Of a DNA stretch of 64,000 nt, positions 1 through 12,615 are shown in pieces. How positions within the stretch are numbered: position 1 is the stretch's first letter; each line of letters begins with the position of its first letter. Source of the stretch: Argopecten irradians (taxonomy: Eukaryota > Mollusca > Bivalvia > Pectinida > Pectinidae); the NCBI RefSeq assembly GCF_041381155.1, contig NC_091142.1, positions 36,567,604 to 36,631,603 on the forward strand. Reading direction: 5' to 3'. Under the pieces are notes generated by a model. The model saw only the letters and a program-made list of their open reading frames with translations. It searched no databases and was not told the origin of the DNA. The position numbers and the translations under genes were made by a program.

Positions 1-1394
1 ATAATAATTCGTCTTACATTTTTGGGAGATATATATGTAATATGCCGCATTTATTATGGACCTTTCCATTTCTGCCATTGGAGTTATGTCCACGGGCAAA
101 GAGAAACAATATATCGCCAGAAGTTAACTGTAGACATAATATGAAGTATGCTACCTACCAATGCTATCTTAATGAAATTCTTTCCTAAACTCATTTATTA
201 AAACGATATGTTAAAATATATATTCTTATTGTCATATATAGTTTCCTTATATGCGTGCGATATTTCTTGTCCAGGGGAGGCAACTACTGCAATTGTTTTC
301 CTACCTGTAAATAGATTGAACTTTTCGATTTTCCTTTTTGATAATTCTATTGATTTCGCAGTATTATCCTTCAAAATTAGGCAAGCACGTCTATTATATG
401 TACATACACCAACCATCTTTCAAATATTATTAAGACCATGGGTTGATTTTTCATATCGAGCCCCTCTCATTTTTTCAATTTTATTTACTTATTTATTTAT
501 TTATTTATTTTGCAGACATAAATACATTTTGAACACCCATGTAGTTATTTATTTGTTAATTTAACAATTTATCTATTTATTTGTTAATATATAAGAGTCT
601 ATTAATTTGAATATGAAAAAAGTTATTTATTTTAGGTGCTTTTAAATACATAGTAGTGTTTTATATTTGTAAAATAGGCACTCCGGGTAACTGTAAGGCA
701 TAGAATGATGTGTTACTGAAACACCAAATACTGTCTCCATTACTAAGATGTGTACTTCAGGCGAGTCCAACTCATATTGACGTATGAGGTCATAAACCAC
801 TCTATATACCTAAAATATGTGGACCAAAACTCAATAAATGATACCTTAAATATAACATTTGTCTTTTTTTTCTTTGACTTTCTTGTCCATTAAGCAGGAT
901 ACAACTGGTTGGTATAGATAGTCTCCCCTGATTTGATGGCACTGTTAACTAACACTTGCACTTGTAAATGCCTTACAACAAATAAATAGTAAGACTAGAA
1001 ACAATATTTCTTTTGTGTGCCATTTAGTTTTCCGAATTTCATGACAAATTTAATTTCGTGAAAGATTATCTCCGCAGATAAAAGCATCGGAAACCACAAG
1101 AAACATTAATTAAAAAATCGACAACAACACTTGAATACAATTACGTATATCAGTCTCAAACCAAAAAGTTCTGATCAACAAATAAATTGAAAGTGAAACG
1201 AAAGGGGAAAACAAAAGTGTATGTGAGATAAAGCGTGAGCGTATTTACATTTATATACAGTCTGTTTGCAGTCACCACCTAGAACCTTAATGTATGATAA
1301 TTTCTTCAACTCTGAAGAAAGTATTTTTATATAAAGTTTGTAGTATAACATAGAATAAATGTTTCTTCATTCAACTGAAAGTGTTATGATCTGT
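1..1394. other. Intergenic, downstream of the sulfotransferase gene
   Basis: AT-rich sequence with no exon I can defend. A short (ATTT)n-like run lies near 480-575. Open frames at 198-564 (plus) and 198-416 (minus) overlap one another, resemble no family I know and have no convincing splice context. Confidence 0.5.
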
Positions 1395-3371
1395 TTAAGA
1401 GGTTTTTTCAGCACGAGTCGGCAACATTAATGGAACAGTATTGTCTGATAGTTCCTCCTTGCTGCGAAGCCCTGGGTATCCAAGTGCACTATAACGGTTC
1501 GAACATGCTTTGTTTGTGACGGAAACAAGAGACCAGGGTATGTTCTTTCTCCAAAGCCCTGCGGTCAAAGTTGAATTCTCGTGAAAGACCTTCCCAAACT
1601 TATCCTTCATTTTAACATCATCGGCTCCTGTATACCCAACAAAATCGAATATTTTCTTAATCACTTCCTCAGGTGATGTTGCAAGATGTTCGTGAAAAAC
1701 AGTTAATATTCTCCCAGGATGATATTTCTTAAGAACGGAAGAATCTGTCATATCCTCTTTCAGTCTCTGGCAAAGAGATAGAGCTGTGTTCTTTTCTCCG
1801 CTCTTAAAAGGCCACTTTCCACGAAGATAAGAATACATAATCGCCCTTGGATCCCGCAAAATATGGATAATTTTCAGTTTGGGGAGTTGTTTCATCAGAC
1901 GCGTGGCCAATTGTAGACTTATCCGGGGGGTGTTAATCACCTTGGATATGGAGTGAGAACATTGACTTAAAAGTTTCCCACGACAGTCCATGTTTGGAAT
2001 GCTGCCACAATGCTCCTCTAAGTTGCCCTGCCATGTTGACTGGTCTCCGACAAGTTTCCGTAGCTGCCATGCCCGTAAGTACCCGCCGTATCGTGTACTG
2101 TCGCATTCATAAATAGCTTTTAGCACCGCTAGGGCCTCCTTATCGGCAACATTTGTGGCACTGAAAAGCAAAGCATTATACATCTTATTAATGTATGACA
2201 AAACATTTATAAGATAGAGTCAGGAGTAGAGACAAATCAATCGTATTAGTCTAATAAATATTTGAAGGACTTGGAGTTGTTTTAGACACGTTGTTGAATT
2301 ACAAGTTTGGTTTAGTATTGCCAAGCATTATACGGGATACATTATAGATATTTCTAACATCTGAACATAGTAAGATGATGTCATAGGGAAGGTTGTAAAA
2401 CTACATTATAACACTACGTGAAACATCGCCTTGGCTACTGGAGCTTGTGAATTACTGATGTAAGTCGATTTGTCATTAGATCTCATACATTAAAACACAT
2501 TAGAAACCATTGATAGATCAGATAAAAAAACCACAAATAGATAGAAAAACAAATTACCTCTACCTCTAAAAATAGGGGAAAAGAGACAATGTTTTTCACA
2601 ATAATTGAGATTCCCCGTTATGCCCAACAATTTTAGCAGTTATACTACACACACAAAGAGTTACAAAGATATTGTTTTAAGAAAACACTCAGTTCTTGTG
2701 ATGTTTGATAAAAAGTAAAATGAGCGATCAATAATTTTATTTCGATATTGTAAATATAATTTTCTTCATATTGTTCTGTTAAATATGGTCCGCCGCTGCC
2801 AAATGTTTATTTTTCACTGTCAAAAAACAGTAGACAATTTAGTATTTTTTTTCAGTTACAAAAGTAACTTATTTTACACCATTATCACCTTTGAAAAGTT
2901 TCTAATTTTATTTCAAGATAGAAATATAAAAAATAATTAATTGCATCCCGAAAAAATTCCGTCGCACTATGTCCTATTTGAAATTAAGTACTTATTGTGC
3001 ATGCACCAAAAGTAAAACGATTTATCTTATATGTATTTTTGTGTTAATAAGACACATATAAACACGATTATACATCAGTTATTATTCAAATTATGGGCAT
3101 CATGTATGCTCTGTCGGCGGTGGAGCATCTTTAAAAGAATGGTCTGACATTGATAACTTACTTGCATTGAATGTCCATCATATTACAAATTAATCCCGCC
3201 TTATAATAGCCGTATTTAGATATGCCGTGGAGCGGTTCCTGTATGTAAAAATGTCCGGGACGCATGCCGAGTACTTCCGCCGGATACACAGCACCTCCCA
3301 TGACGTAGCCAATCACAAGTACGTCACTTATAGACTGGTTGGAAGACAGAAGCTGAAAGTGGTTGGTTTTC
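1395..3371 (-). CDS. Carbohydrate sulfotransferase (CHST-like), last two exons, 5' end not found
   Basis: Two exons on the minus strand: 3162-3371 and 1395-2160. The acceptor at 3372-3373, the donor at 3160-3161 and the acceptor at 2161-2162 are canonical, and the phase-2 junction restores an Asn codon. The family transfers sulfate from PAPS to sugars of glycans in the Golgi. The large exon carries the 3'-phosphate-binding motif (HILRDPRAIMYSY), a HEHLA segment like the family's YEDLA, and a C-terminal block NSTLTAGLWRKNI...ALGYPG typical of CHST1/3-type enzymes. The small exon contains the family's 5'-PSB region (GYVMGGAVYPAEVL...FYIQEPLHG), but the usual R-S-G-S-S is replaced by M-G-G-A-V, so catalysis is doubtful. 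About 324 residues are visible. The N-terminal membrane anchor should lie upstream (higher coordinates) and was not identified. A TIR element sits in the intron, 31 bp from the small exon. Confidence 0.8.
2783..3130 (+). mobile_element. TTAA-target MITE, copy A (piggyBac-like TSD)
   Basis: A 348-bp non-coding element flanked by TTAA on both sides (2779-2782 and 3131-3134). Its right terminus AGTGGAGCATCT-type sequence and internal sequence match two other copies in this window (30578-31161 and 53541-53896). The left terminus is more diverged than in the other copies. TTAA duplication is the hallmark of piggyBac-type insertion; no transposase is present. It lies in the sulfotransferase intron. 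Confidence 0.75.
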
Positions 3372-3634
3372 CTAAAATAAATGAACAAATAAAAAGATAA
3401 AAATATTGATAGATATACACATCGGTATCAGTAGAATTTATTAGGATGAATTTGAGGTCAATATGTCTGAAGCTTAAATGCAAATTAAAGCACAATTCCA
3501 ATAGAATATTAATCAACCGTAAGGTAAAGTACTTAGCCCGTTTTGTTGGAGTGGAAGGTTCTAACATGGACAAGTAAAGTAAAGTAAATAAATAGAGGAT
3601 CTTACATGAGTGATATGAAATTTATGAGCCTTTA

Positions 3635-3953
3635 AGCGAGTGGTATATCAAATTATTCAACGAGTGTGATGAATTTCATATCACATGGTCACGAGTGTAA
3701 GATTCTATTTATCACATAACTTTTATTAATAGAATTATAAGCAAAACTTTAAATTTCGTCTCTATATCAAACAGTAGAAATCCGGCTCGGATGTGATGTT
3801 TCCGCCTACTGAAACAATCATGCGACGTCATACATATATAATATGACGTCAAATCTATACGTGACGTCATGTTAGTGTTCTTACACATGTGTCTTACGAT
3901 ATTTATGACATGGTCGTATGACATGGCTGGACGGGTCAGTTATGTGATGAAAT
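3635..3953. repeat. Dispersed repeat with internal TIRs, copy 1
   Basis: Shares about 300 bp with 5585-5882: repeated CACGAG-type motifs, then ATTTATCACATAACT (3707-3721), and near the end its inverted match AGTTATGTGATGA (3938-3950). The interior contains several TGACGTCA-like palindromes. Non-coding and probably a non-autonomous DNA element; family not recognised. Confidence 0.5.
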
Positions 3954-4129
3954 CAAATTAACATCTGAGGAAATTCTTCAGTCTTTCTAAACACAACGAC
4001 GAATTGGATTGTGTTATTTTCGATAGAGGCTGGCAGTTCATAAAGTTGACTGATATACATTTATATAGGCCTAACAGGCACTTGAAATCAGTCAGTGATT
4101 TTATAAATTTGACTTTGTAATCTATGTAG

Positions 4130-4605
4130 AGTATTTGGTCAAATCAAATCTGTGTTCAAAAGAAGATTTTTGAAGTTTGACTCATTCCCTTTGAAAATTG
4201 AACAAATATTGCTCATAAATGTGTTTTTGATATTTAATCTATAATAAACTTGACCCCCTCCAAAGACGGAAATGTGAGACTCAGTGTCATATCATTCGCA
4301 ATTTTTGTGAAGAACCTTAAGACGTGAAGAGTGATTGATTCTATTATTTCTGGAATTTCAGAAGAAGATTTTTGAAGTTTAAGCCTATTAGCCCCATCCT
4401 TCAGGCCCCTTAGGTCTGGGACCATATAATTCACAATTGTGGTTAACTTTTGACCATGGAAGGTTTCTGCAAAATTTCAATAACTGGCTCAGCAGTTTTG
4501 AAAAAGAAGTCAAAAATGTAAGTTGTTTATCGCCATACGACACACGACGCCGGACAAAAGACGATTAGAATAGGTCAATTGAAGCTTCGTCTAAGGTGAC
4601 CTAAA
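4130..4605. repeat. Probable dispersed repeat with ACGACGCCGGAC tail
   Basis: Low-complexity, tail-bearing sequence ending in a CATACGACACACGACGCCGG block followed by AAGGTGACCTAA. Such tails are familiar from bivalve non-autonomous elements. Boundaries are estimates. Confidence 0.35.
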
Positions 4606-4670
4606 AACATAATTGAAAAAATAACTATTTGATCTAAGACAACTGTTATTAATTGATTTAACTTAATAAA

Positions 4671-4790
4671 AGCAATAAAACCGTAAATTAAACTGAAAAT
4701 CAAATTGACATGTGCGATTGCCATAAATTAAGCAATAAAACCGTTAATTAAACTGAAAATCAAATTGACATATGCGAATACAATAAAAAC
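4671..4790. repeat. 60-bp direct tandem duplication
   Basis: Two adjacent copies of an AT-rich unit beginning AGCAATAAAACCGT, at 4671 and 4731, nearly identical. No coding potential. Confidence 0.75.
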
Positions 4791-5035
4791 AAAACACCAC
4801 CCCACCACCACCTACCCCTGCATCCTCGATTATATGGAATTATGTTAGTTTGGAGTTTGTTTCTGTTTCCACATGAATACTGTATCACCAAAGACATTAC
4901 AGAGGTTTCGAGATCCCAAAATGACGTGGGTAAAGTATAATTACCGTCGATTAGTCCCATCTTCCGGTAATTATGACGTCACGAAAATCACGTCATATGA
5001 TATTGACCTAACACGAGTTGCTATGTAATATGAAA

Positions 5036-5551
5036 TTATGTATGTATGGTTTGGACCTTTTTTGGCCCTCAAATGTACATCCCTCATACAATTAGTATGA
5101 AAGGTATGTATCATTGCAGTTGCAGTTACTATTGTAATAATCTGAAATAAACATAAATTAAGCTAATGTGAACCATTTTTCGCCTATTTTTTAGTTTTTC
5201 ATCCAGGAATCGTAGAGCGCATCCTTGAATAAACTTTATACTTCTCCCGAAGATGTATCTTCAGTACCTTCATATTCTCAGTAAATAATAAATATTAATT
5301 TTTGTTCAAAATTGTGCCATGTTGTTGCTTAGAGAAAACTACCAAAAAATAGGCGAAAATCACCAATTATTCTCATTTGCTTAATCTATGCATATTTTGA
5401 ATGGTAACCATGGCGACTAGTGCGGTAATAATAGAAAAATTCCGTCTTAAATACTAAAATATTTTTCAGATATAACAGCTTACTTTCGTAACACTTAGTA
5501 GAAAATTTGATGAATTTGGGGTCCAATAAGGGCCCAAAACCATACATAGTC
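5036..5551. repeat. Fold-back element (long imperfect inverted repeat)
   Basis: The outer arm TATGTATGGTTTGG (about 5041-5054) is matched in inverse by CCAAAACCATACATA (about 5534-5548). A second inner arm, with TTTTTCGCCTATTTTTTAG near 5177, is matched by CTACCAAAAAATAGGCGAAA near 5339. The two arm pairs are nested, as in a single hairpin-forming element. It abuts the second copy of the CACGAG repeat. Confidence 0.55.
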
Positions 5552-5584
5552 CGTTATTGACCGAGTTCAATAATTTGATATAAC

Positions 5585-5882
5585 ACGAGTGTATGTCAAA
5601 TAATTAAACGAGTTCAATAAATTCCATATGTCCACGAGCGTAAAATTCTATTTATCACATAACTAGTATTGACGGAAATTTAGACAAATCTTTCAATTTC
5701 GATTATATATGATAGCGGCGAAACCATTTGAGGTTTCCCTCCACAAAGACAATCGTGCGACGTCATATCTTGAGTAAAACGTCATTGTTACCTGTGACAT
5801 CACAAAAGTGTTATTACGTGTCTTATGAAATGTATGACATGACCCTATGACACGGCTTGAGGATCTAGTTATGTGATAAAAG
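5585..5882. repeat. Dispersed repeat with internal TIRs, copy 2
   Basis: Second copy of the family at 3635-3953, same orientation. ATTTATCACATAACT at 5649-5663 is mirrored by AGTTATGTGATAAA at about 5867-5880. Between them are ACGTCATA/GACGTCAT-like palindromes shared with copy 1. Confidence 0.5.
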
Positions 5883-6119
5883 CAATACTTAAATAAAGTA
5901 TGCATGAGAGAACAATTGATTATTAATCAAAACCGCTTTCGATTTTTTTACCAGGGTTAGGTCGTAAGACTGAATGGAAAATAAATTATTGATAATTATA
6001 CCCACTTAACCGCGACACTGCGGGAACAATGTCTACAACTTCCCACATAAAAATGTCTGTAATGAATTCGAAATCACTGAACTAAGATCAATGGGCTAGT
6101 CATGCATCTCAAACAATAC

Positions 6120-7690
6120 GTGGTTTATAGATACAAACACATCCGAAACAGTAGAACATACAACGTTCATACCAACAACACCAGCAAATCATCAACAATA
6201 TTAACAGATATATAAACAACACCAAAGCCATATCAACAATAGAAAAGGTCATATAAACAACACCAAAGGTCATATAAACAACAGCAAAGTTCATATACAC
6301 AACAGCAAGGGTCATGTAAATAACACCAAGGGTCACATCAACAACACCAAATTCATATAAACTACAACAAGGGCTATATAACAACACTAAGGGGCATATA
6401 AACAACACCAAGGGTCACATCAACACCACCAAGTTCATATAAACTACACCAAGTTCATATAAACAACACCAAGGGTCACATCAACAACACCAAGGATCAT
6501 ATAAACTACACCAAGTTCATATAAACAACATCAAGGGTCACATCAACAACATCAAGGGTCACATCAACACCACCAAGTTCATATAAACAACACCAATGGT
6601 CATATAAACAGCATCAAGGGTCACATCAACACCACCAAGTTCATATAAACAACACCAAGGGTCATATAAACAGCATCAAGGGTCACATCAACACCACCAA
6701 GTTCATATAAACAACATCAAGGGTCACATCAACACCACCAAGTTCATATAAACAACACCAAAGGTCACATCAACACACCAAGTTCATGTAAACAACACCA
6801 ATGGTCATGTCAACAACATCAAGGGTCACATCAACACCACCAAGTTCATATAAACAACACCAAAGGTCACATCAACACCATCAAGTTCATATAAACAACA
6901 CCAAGGGTCACATCAACACCATCAAGTTCATATAAACAACACCAAGGGTCACATCAACACCACCAAGTTCATATAAACAACACAAAGGGTCATATAAACA
7001 ACATCAAGGGTCACATCAACACCATCAAGTTCATATAAACAACACCAATGGGCAAATAAACAACATCAAGGGTCATATCAACAACATCAAAGATCATATA
7101 AACAACACTAAAAGTCACATCAACACCACTAAGTTCATATAAACAACACTAAGAGTCATATCAACAACACTAAGAGTCATATCAACAACAATAAGGGTCA
7201 TATTAAAAAACACCAAGAGTCACATTACCAACACCAAGTTCATATAAACAACATCAAGGGTCATATAAACATCATCAAGGGTCATATAAACAACATCAAG
7301 GGTCATATCAACAACATCAAAGATCATATAAACAACACCAAAAGTCACATCAACACCACTAAGTTCATATAAACAACACTAAGAGTCATATCAACAACAC
7401 TAAGAGCCATATCAACAACACTAAGGGTCATATAAAAAACCACCAAGAGTCACATTACCAACACCAAGTTCATATAAACAACATCAAGGGTCATATAAAC
7501 AACATCAAGGGTCATATAAACATCATCAAGGGTCATATCAACAACATCAAGGGTCATATAAACAACAGCAAGGGTCATATCAACAACAGCAAGGACCATA
7601 TAAACTACACCAAGGGTCATTTAAAATCAAGACGGATCATATAAACAACAACAAATGTCATATCAACAGCATCGACCATATAATCTAGAA
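6120..7690. repeat. Minisatellite, 21-bp monomer with 41-bp dimer units
   Basis: About 75 monomers of the type CAAGGGTCATATAAACAACAC. Through much of the array a 21-bp and a 20-bp monomer variant alternate (GGGTCACATCAACACCAC / GTTCATATAAACAACAC), making a 41-bp higher-order unit. A blockwise duplication is visible around 7070-7500. Open frames here are artefacts of the periodicity. Confidence 0.9.
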
Positions 7691-8075
7691 CAATGATCAT
7701 ACCAACACCAAGGGTCGCACCGGCATCAGCAAAGGTCATTTGTATACAGCAAGGGTCATACCAACAACACCAAGAGTCGCAACAGCATCAGCAAAGGTCA
7801 TTTGTATACAGCAAGGGTCATACCAACAACACCAAGGGTCGCAACAGCATCAGCAAAGGTCATTTGTATACAGCAAGGGTCATACCAACAACACCAAGAG
7901 TCGCAACAGCATCAGCAAAGGTCATTTGTATACAGCAAGGGTCATACCAACAACACCAAGAGTCGCAACAGCATCAGCAAAGGTCATTTGTATACAGCAA
8001 GGGTCATACCAACAACACCAAGGGTCGCAACAGCATCAGCAAAGGTCATTTGTTTACTGCAAGGGTCATATCAGT
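7690..8075. repeat. 62-bp higher-order tandem repeat continuing the same satellite
   Basis: Six copies of a 62-bp unit built from three degenerate monomers (21+21+20 bp), each ending CATTTGTATACAG. The unit lacks stop codons in all three plus-strand frames. Because 62 is not a multiple of three, each frame reads the three phases in turn, which gives overlapping long open frames at 7693-8157, 7740-8174 and 7802-8077. I do not regard these as genes. Confidence 0.9.
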
Positions 8076-8159
8076 AAAAGCAAATTTCATGACATGTATA
8101 TCAAAAGAAATAAAGAAAGCACATGGTCTTATACCAACAAAATTTCGATTTTTCTAAAA

Positions 8160-9690
8160 AAAGGACTTGAGTAATAAATTACTAAAATTGTAAAAAATAC
8201 ATATATGTAAATACATACTGTTATAAAAAGAGTTGACAAAAGTCTGCACTTTTTGTTTCGAGAAATCGGGGCAAGTTATGTATGCATTGGTCTTTGTTTG
8301 GACAAATAAAGAGAAAGCACTTTTCCTTATATACAATGCTGTCATAAATGGTGTTATTATTTTTTGGATGTAGCAAAGGTATAAACCGTATGTTTAAGCA
8401 ATTAATTGATATCGGAGAATAAGCATTAGTAAACATGTACAACCGTTAGTGAAAATTAATAGCTCAACTGTAAATAATGAAATCGACTAATTATGATAAT
8501 GCCGAAACCATACAGCTGTACTATCGGACGGAGGGGCCTGTAAGACAACAATGTTAGGAATAAAAATTTAAACTAAACGCCAGGATAATACCGAAATTGA
8601 GCTTTCCAAAATACACGGAGAGAATATCATTATAGTTCAGCACATTTCGTGAATGTACTGGATTGTATGAACCGGAAACTCGTCGGACTTATGAATGATA
8701 CATGAGCATGCTTCGTTGTCAGTGCACTAATCGGTCTCCTGTCATCTCCCCTTAACGTTATCGTGGTACCATTCGTCTGCATGTACTAGTACTTTGGCTC
8801 AGGACTTTTCCGATAATCACTTTCTTTACTTACCCAGACGACCGATACACCAGGGCCGTGTTGTAAGAAACGCGATCAGCTTAATCACATCATTAGTGAA
8901 CTTTACATTTCTCATTTGCTGCAAAACCCGTGATTACATCTTCTTTTAAGTTAGCGAATTTGTAAAGAATGAAATACTTCAGAAATTTTATAAATTTTGT
9001 TAAGTTTGCCTCACGAGAATTTAGTTTATACTGATTTGAAAATTATCGTTAGACTGTTATTAGCCTTATCATCTGATGAACAACTGAGCTCAGAGAGCTA
9101 TGATCTAGGTAATATAAATATGATACTGGATAATCGATAGTTCCTGTAACAATGGTGAATTTCATATTTAAACAAACAAAAAAACCATAAATATATGAAG
9201 GCCATTCTAATCGTGTTCATTTCTCTTTACACGAATGGCACTTTATTACAGTATTTCTCTAGTTACATCATGTTTCTTAAAAAAAAGATGTATTCACGAT
9301 CACTTTAAAACGAAGAATTCATGTTATAGGAAAACATTCACGTCTAATACATACCTGCTTTGGACCGGAGAAAAAACAACGTAAATACCATCCTCGATAC
9401 CCCGAGGGTGATAGTATCCCCGGGAGAATATCAACGATGGTGTTTCGATTTAGCTTTCTAATTACCAAAGGTAAAAAAATGTCGTTGTAAATCAATACAT
9501 ATTAGACTTATTTTAGTTCAGAAACGTTTGCAGTATCATTAATTTGCAAGACAAGTTTCTGCAATGTGTCTATTACTTCACTTCTCACATATTCGTTTAT
9601 TAATTCATTGTTCGTCTATCATAACTAGTATGTAGCAATAATAAAATTGTCGTAGGAGCATAATGAATTGCATGCAGTGAATAGCGTATG
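8160..9690. other. Intergenic, no gene seen
   Basis: AT-rich with no supported exon. A short GC-rich hairpin near 9391-9430 (CTCGATACCCCGAGG...CCCCGGGAG) resembles the ends of the element at 9696-9996 and may be a fragment of that family. Confidence 0.5.
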
Positions 9691-9695
9691 GATGG

Positions 9696-9996
9696 ACATC
9701 CTCGATACTCCAGGGGTTCTGATCACTTACGATCTCATCACCCCTGGAGGACTATCTCATAGTAAAACTGGAGGAAGTTCAGAGAAAAAAATCTGAAGCA
9801 ATCACGGGCCAGCAAAAATTTCCTGCGAATGCGACAGAGACAGCGACCCTACTTCAAAACCACACAGTCAACCACAGTGTACCGTTATACGGCTCTAAGA
9901 AATAAATTACCTGTTCTGTTCTGTTGCCTCCAGTTTTACTACGAGATAGTCCAGGGGTGTAGAGATGGAGCCTTTGGAGTATTGGGAACGATGGAT
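9696..9996 (+). mobile_element. Non-autonomous TIR element with CCTCGATACTCCAGGGG end, copy 1
   Basis: The left segment CTATCTCATAGTAAAACTGG (about 9754) recurs inverted as CCAGTTTTACTACGAGATAG near 9931. The left end itself holds a palindrome, CTCCAGGGGT...CACCCCTGGAG. A second copy of the family starts at 26259 and a possible fragment lies near 11119. No transposase is present. Confidence 0.6.
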
Positions 9997-11860
9997 GGAC
10001 GAAAGCGCTCGGAAGAAGTGTCGTTTATTTTTCTTATATGATACCGTAAATATACTCACATATGGTGGTTGATGTGTATCCCTTCCATAGCTGTCCTGAT
10101 CCGGAAAACAAAGATGATGACCATGGTCAATAATGAAGTGAACATTAAATATTTCAATCTTATCGTCTGTAGACTATAGAACCTCATTGTTATATATGGA
10201 CGTGAAGCAGTTCCGGTGTTTCTGAGTTCCCGCTAGTCGTGTGTCTTGTGTGTAGTCGATAACGACTATACCATTGTATACCCAGTGTGAATTGAAGGGT
10301 ATCAGCTTTTGATCGATGTAATCTATATATTATTTATTTGTTTCCATTAACAGCATTCTTAATTTGCATTCATTGTACTCGATATATTAAATACTAAAAC
10401 AGCATTGAAAGCATTGTTAGTATTATCCGATAGAGATATAAAAGAAATCGACGTTCAATACCTGAAGATTAATATCAACAAGAGACACGAAATGAAGACA
10501 ATTGAATGACTCGCCTAACCCGGCATCAAACTCACGATCTACGTCACCAAACTGCCCAGTCAATCATACGTACGGCCTCTGGACGTTTCAATGACAAAGT
10601 AATATCTTTCATACGAATAATTATTAATACAATATATTTTAAAGCATCACTTGTCAATTTACATAAAACATCTTATATATTGAAACTTTACGAAGTGTTA
10701 AAATTTAAAATTGACAACCAATAGAATCAACTAGTCTTTATCATTCGGACTTTAACGTGGCATTAATTGTTAGTAAATTATACATAACCAGTAGAAGTAT
10801 CTTATAATGTGATGAATTTAAAGTTCATTCCTCTATTATTATTGAGCCATTCAAATTACACCTCAATGGACATCTTTCCGACAGTTTCGTCATCAATCAC
10901 ACTTTATATATCGTATGTGATGAACATTAAAATAGTATGATTAAACAGATTCAACTTCTTCTCAAACAGAAGAAACTTTTAAGCGAAGCACTGCCGATGG
11001 AAAACATCAAAGTTGTGGAAGATCAGTCTTAAAAAGACTCTATAAAAGCATGCCCTGTTCATAACTTGGTAGAAGTACAACCAGTTCCGAATAAAGAGTT
11101 TTGTAACTAACCATGCCCTTATCGATACCCCGAGAGGCCTTGACGCAATGCCGTACCAGATACGTCGCCTTTTGTCACAGTTCTTGGCGTTGACGTAATC
11201 GGATATCGATATAAACATATTGTTTGTATGGCCAATAAATGATCTTGTGAGAGATTTCCACGTAATATTCCTCTGTGCATTAAAAAACTGAAACATGCCA
11301 CTGCACAGATATTTGAGTGGAGCGAGGCCCCTTGAGGAGCATTTATCGTTCAGGTGAAAGGCGAACAAAACTAACGGACATTACTGGTGTTCATTAACGT
11401 AGAGCCAGAAGTTATGCCATATGTTTATAATGAACAGGGAATCCCATGGCGTCAACCATTGAATTATCCATATCAGACAAAGGCAAGAATGGGCATAGCA
11501 AAAACCAAGTGGTGTTGCCTATCCGTCGTTATGTGACAACTATAGAACAAGGAGAATATACAGAGAAATGCCAGAAACTAACATCAATCTCTCATATTCA
11601 AGATGGTCACCTGGCCATGTTGTTTTCAGGTTGAGGACAAAAATCTTTCATAATTTTCTCAAAAAATACGATAACCAAATTCACACAAATTGTCAAAATG
11701 CAAGGCTGTTGGCCAACTTCTTCTCAGATAGACCAAAAAATGGAATAAGCATTGAGAAATCTGTAATGAAAGCCATAGACAGGCGATTGAATAGTGGTAT
11801 CAAAGAGAACCTACAGCTCGTGATCAAATAATTTTCTCTTATAGAAAGTTTGTGATGTGC
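9997..11860. other. Intergenic, mosaic of repeat fragments
   Basis: Open frames at 10979-11368 (minus) and 11446-11831 (plus) match no family I know and lack splice support. 10508-10545 resembles, in reverse complement, the box-B region of a tRNA-derived SINE. Sequence near 11119 (TCGATACCCCGAG) resembles the TIR family at 9696. Confidence 0.4.
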
Positions 11861-11869
11861 ACTTGAACA

Positions 11870-12420
11870 AAGTCGGTAACACTTCATCCCAGCATGCTAC
11901 AGGTCTAATATCAGGTCTTTAGACCCCAGTTATTCACCAGCACTCATTCAAAGATTTTAGCTTATTTGACCCCTGTGACCTTGAATGAGGGTCAAGGTCA
12001 TTTATTTGGACAAACTTTGTAGTACTTTATCCCAGCATGCTACCGGCCCAATATCAGGTATCTAGCCCTCTAAGGGTCAAGGTCATTCATTTGAACAAAC
12101 TTTGTATACTTTATCCCAGCATGCTACTGGCCCAATATCAGGTCTCTAGCCCTCTAAGGGTCAAAGTCTTTCATTTGAACAAACTTTGTATTCCTTCATT
12201 CCAGCATGCTACAGACCCATTATCAGGTATCTAGCCATCTAAGTTATTGACAAGTAGTCATATAAAGATTTCAGCCTATTTGAATCATGTAACCTTGAAT
12301 ATAGGTCAGTGTCATTCATTTGAACAAACTTTGTATTCCTTCATTCCAGCATGCTACCGGCCCAATATCAGTACTCCTTACAGTTATTGAGAAGTTGTTT
12401 GAATGAAAATTTATGAATAC
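11870..12420. repeat. Dispersed repeat with internal ~84-bp tandem units
   Basis: The segment CCAGCATGCTAC recurs near 11888, 12031, 12114, 12199 and 12343, each time preceded by GAACAAACTTTGTA-like sequence and followed by a CCCAATATCAGG-like block. Spacing is about 84 bp, or longer where a spacer remains. Related to the element at 34360-34897. Confidence 0.6.
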
Positions 12421-12615
12421 ACGATGACTTCAGGTCAAATGACCAAAACCCAAAATCTTAAAGATATGGTAGAATAAAATGTTCTTTCTAGATGGAAGAG
12501 TCTTAAATGGTTACACATTGTAACTGTTATGACACTCAAAGTTTAGATTTTCATCTGGTAGGGGGTCAATTTTACTGTAATTTAAAACGGAGAGACAAAT
12601 TTTTGTGAATTATAA

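Noticed and set aside
198-564. 118-codon plus frame and opposite 72-codon frame
   Set aside because: They overlap on opposite strands and include an ATTT microsatellite; neither resembles a known protein.
7693-8174. Three overlapping long open frames in the 62-bp repeat
   Set aside because: A stop-free unit whose length is not a multiple of three opens all frames automatically; no start context or conserved domain.
10979-11368. 129-codon minus-strand open frame
   Set aside because: No recognisable family, overlaps a smaller frame on the same strand and lies in repeat-like sequence.
11446-11831. Two overlapping plus-strand frames with Lys/Ser-rich peptides
   Set aside because: No domain, no splice support, and the sequence merges into a dispersed repeat.
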